DNA of 58,195 nt from DATLSM01 sp049585815 (GTDB taxonomy: Bacteria > Actinomycetota > Thermoleophilia > Solirubrobacterales > 70-9): the NCBI GenBank assembly GCA_049585815.1, contig JBAVAR010000056.1:1-58195 (forward strand), given 5' to 3'. The notes under the pieces were generated by a model. The model did no database searches. It worked only from the letters and a program-made list of their open reading frames with translations, and had not been told where the DNA came from. The position numbers and the translations under genes were made by a program. Of this stretch, positions 58,158-58,195 are shown one piece after another (within the stretch, counting starts at the first letter, position 1; each line of letters starts with the position of its first letter).

Positions 58158-58195
58158 CCAAGAGTTTAGCTTGTTTTCCGTCCGACCAATGGTAG

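Overview
The window is about 58 kb of high-GC DNA from an actinobacterium, most likely of the class Thermoleophilia (Solirubrobacterales-like). I infer this from the GC-rich coding style, two very large Cys-containing secreted paralogs, a secreted protein built on NSVGSKQIKNNAV-type repeats, a CxxxY-type CcmE, a GAAC-N4-GTTC SOS box at lexA, and a c-di-AMP riboswitch upstream of an RlpA-like gene. No 16S gene is present, so the placement is inference.

Left part (1-24.8 kb). The window opens inside a glycosyltransferase gene (GT2 plus GT4 domains), followed by four tandem secreted GH26 (mannanase-like) paralogs. Then comes central metabolism: GTP-dependent PEPCK, a sucCD-like CoA-ligase pair with a translationally coupled ferredoxin, and an HU gene. 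A decayed stretch (about 11.5-14.9 kb) holds an MMPL transporter remnant, two genes broken by single-base shifts, a PIN/RHH toxin-antitoxin pair and the frameshifted tail of an IS1595-type transposase. It is followed by an acyl-CoA synthetase/aminotransferase operon, a GGDEF-EAL protein, a YyaL-type thioredoxin-fold protein, glutamine synthetase, a Cys-less carboxymuconolactone-decarboxylase-like protein and two secreted proteins.

Middle (24.8-34.5 kb). An RlpA-like gene lies under a c-di-AMP riboswitch, followed by RNase P RNA, lexA with its SOS box, and tRNA-Leu(GAG). The 3' half of this tRNA is repeated exactly (55 bp) 2.4 kb downstream, as expected for an integrative element or its remnant. 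The DNA between and beyond the two copies is accessory: glyoxalase and OsmC genes, four toxin-antitoxin modules (HepT/MntA, DUF1778/GNAT, Phd/VapC, AbrB/Fic with a broken Fic), an IS630 fragment fused to an integrase fragment, and an XRE-regulator stub.

Right part (34.5-58.2 kb). A MarR/cupin divergent pair is followed by a Calx-beta surface protein, a GH125 alpha-mannosidase, ArsR/OsmC, ApbE and a formylglycine-generating enzyme with both active-site cysteines. Next are an alkB-rubredoxin-tetR alkane hydroxylation operon with a readable promoter, secG, the cytochrome c maturation pair ccmE-ccmF, an SDR, a GT2 glycosyltransferase and two 960-980-residue secreted paralogs. The window ends at a tRNA 3' fragment next to a truncated tyrosine integrase.

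The gene content suggests an aerobic heterotroph that handles polysaccharide (GH26, GH125, glycosyltransferases), alkanes and fatty acids, and carries a heavily reworked tRNA-Leu integration hotspot. I see no CRISPR array, rRNA operon or complete prophage. I did not find a clearly new multi-gene system. The best candidates for a second look are the GH26 array, the giant secreted twins, the sucCD-ferredoxin unit and the tRNA-Leu island.
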